A stretch of DNA of 64,000 nt from JAGVGT01 sp963807225. Its GTDB lineage: Bacteria > Desulfobacterota > Desulfobulbia > Desulfobulbales > JAGXFP01. Under the pieces are notes generated by a model. It was not told the DNA's origin. It saw only the letters and a program-made list of their open reading frames with translations, and ran no database searches. The stretch is taken from NCBI GenBank assembly GCA_963807225.1, contig CAWEAD010000005.1:1400875-1464874 (forward strand). Direction: 5' to 3'. Numbering within the stretch: position 1 is the first letter of the stretch; every line of letters starts with the position of its first letter. Positions 63,366 to 64,000 of this stretch are shown here, one piece after another. The translations under genes were made by a program, and so were the position numbers.

Positions 63366-64000
63366 ATGGCGAATATGCTTGATTGGAACACCTTGGAGCA
63401 TAAAGTGAAAGCTTATCTCGACCCCGATAATGGAGTCGACACTTCTCAAAAAGCATTCCCAATATTAATGGTCGCTTCCATACTAGGCGTTTCTGATGAA
63501 GAGGCGGAGGATGCAATTACCGATGGAGGAATGGATAGAGGTTGTGACTCTGTATTTGTCGATGATCGTGAAGGTAGAAATTCAATTCATGTTTTTCAAT
63601 TTAAATACGTGACCACATTTGAGAACACAAAGAAAAACTTTCCTGGCGGTGAAATAGACAAGCTTGTGTCATTTTTTGATGATGTTTTGGACGAAAATAA
63701 GGGCCTTGAAAAAACATGCAACCCTCTTCTTTGGAATAAAGTTAAAGAGATCTGGGCTTCTCTAAATAAACCAAATCCTAGCATTGAAGTTCATTTTTGC
63801 GGAAACACGGAGAACATGGCTCCCGCAGAGCTAGAAAGATCTAACAATGCCTTGGGGAAATATAAATATTTTCATGTCAACCATCATAGTCTCGATACAC
63901 TCGTTAATCTTTTTATAGATAAAAAAGCAGTTGCTATCGACAACCAAATCCAAGTGGTTGACAAAGATTATTTCGATCGAACAGATGGCAGCATTCGGTC
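63366..64000 (+). CDS. AIPR-family (abortive infection) protein, 3' end outside window
   Basis: The frame is open from ATG 63366 to the right edge (211 codons seen). The N-terminal region matches the AIPR family: LMVASILGVSDEEAEDAITDG, then DRGCDSVFVDD and IHVFQFKY. Asp61 with Gln78-x-Lys80 forms a PD-(D/E)xK-like nuclease pattern. AIPR proteins act in phage defence by abortive infection. The start is 42 bases after the attC junction, so the gene belongs to the next cassette. AT-rich like cassette 1 but unbroken as far as seen. The C-terminal part is not visible. Confidence 0.8.
   Translation, partial: MANMLDWNTLEHKVKAYLDPDNGVDTSQKAFPILMVASILGVSDEEAEDAITDGGMDRGCDSVFVDDREGRNSIHVFQFKYVTTFENTKKNFPGGEIDKLVSFFDDVLDENKGLEKTCNPLLWNKVKEIWASLNKPNPSIEVHFCGNTENMAPAELERSNNALGKYKYFHVNHHSLDTLVNLFIDKKAVAIDNQIQVVDKDYFDRTDGSIR

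Noticed and set aside
1..64000. tRNA, rRNA or CRISPR features
   Set aside because: No cloverleaf with a GTTCGAATCC-type arm, no rRNA segments and no regularly spaced repeat-spacer pattern were found on reading the intergenic regions.

Overview
The window looks like the chromosome of a Gram-negative, anaerobic or microaerobic deltaproteobacterium (Desulfobacterota; Desulfobulbia or Desulfuromonadia fit best). The clues are a Geobacter-style type II secretion operon, a three-haem cytochrome c7, a TusA/DsrE/YeeE sulfur-relay cluster, a quinol nitric oxide reductase and many multidomain sensor kinases. Taxonomy is inferred from gene content only. Most of the window is GC-rich and densely coded. 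Two stretches (about 8.8-10.7 kb and 61.3-64.0 kb) are visibly AT-rich and carry accessory DNA.

Layout. 0-8.8 kb: type II secretion genes gspF(partial)-H-J-I-K-L-M-(C-like)-D plus a small conserved gene, all on + with 4-base overlaps. 8.8-10.7 kb: an AT-rich island with a candidate integron-type cassette (two small membrane proteins closed by an attC-like site) and a RelE-type toxin/HTH antitoxin pair, flanked by imperfect direct repeats. 10.7-15 kb: a membrane protein of unknown function, then a divergent sulfur-relay locus (tusA and three DsrE-type small genes on -, YeeE-type transporter on +, frameshifted). 15-25.4 kb: a receiver-GAF-histidine kinase (frameshifted), an MFS pump, displaced gspG overlapping mltG, lon, a left-handed beta-helix protein, small unknowns and a UspA protein. 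25.5-31.5 kb: DinG-type helicase, polyprenyl synthase, cytochrome c7, a divergent polysaccharide deacetylase and a SAM hydroxide adenosyltransferase. 31.5-38.3 kb: an ArsR-family repressor with the two-cysteine spacing of persulfide sensors, then a TolC/MFP/RND efflux operon ending in a DUF2892 gene. 38.4-49.6 kb: ClC channel, an alpha/beta hydrolase-GMC oxidoreductase pair, a PAS/GAF histidine kinase with its response regulator, an HD-GYP protein and a zinc-ribbon protein. 50-59.4 kb: a KamA-like radical SAM enzyme, fructose bisphosphatase and class I aldolase, a qNOR/CyoA-like stub/CyoE operon, and a divergent pair of exported thiol proteins (peroxiredoxin and glutaredoxin-like).

59.4-64.0 kb is the most unusual part. 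It is a decayed integron: an integron integrase gene broken by at least five frame changes, a second and divergent integrase C-terminus in tandem behind it, an AT-rich attI-side region, an array of five 18-19 bp palindromes, a broken lipoprotein cassette closed by a well-formed attC site, and then a cassette carrying an AIPR-type (abortive infection) gene that runs off the window. The orphan attC at 9.7 kb suggests cassettes have also landed elsewhere on this chromosome.

Reactive sulfur and redox chemistry recurs: sulfur relay proteins, a probable persulfide-sensing repressor with DUF2892, and exported peroxiredoxin/glutaredoxin. Several frameshifts are clustered (13.9, 16.65, 44.5-44.9, 60.3-61.2, 61.8-63.0 kb). 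Some may be assembly errors, so genes called broken here should be checked against reads.
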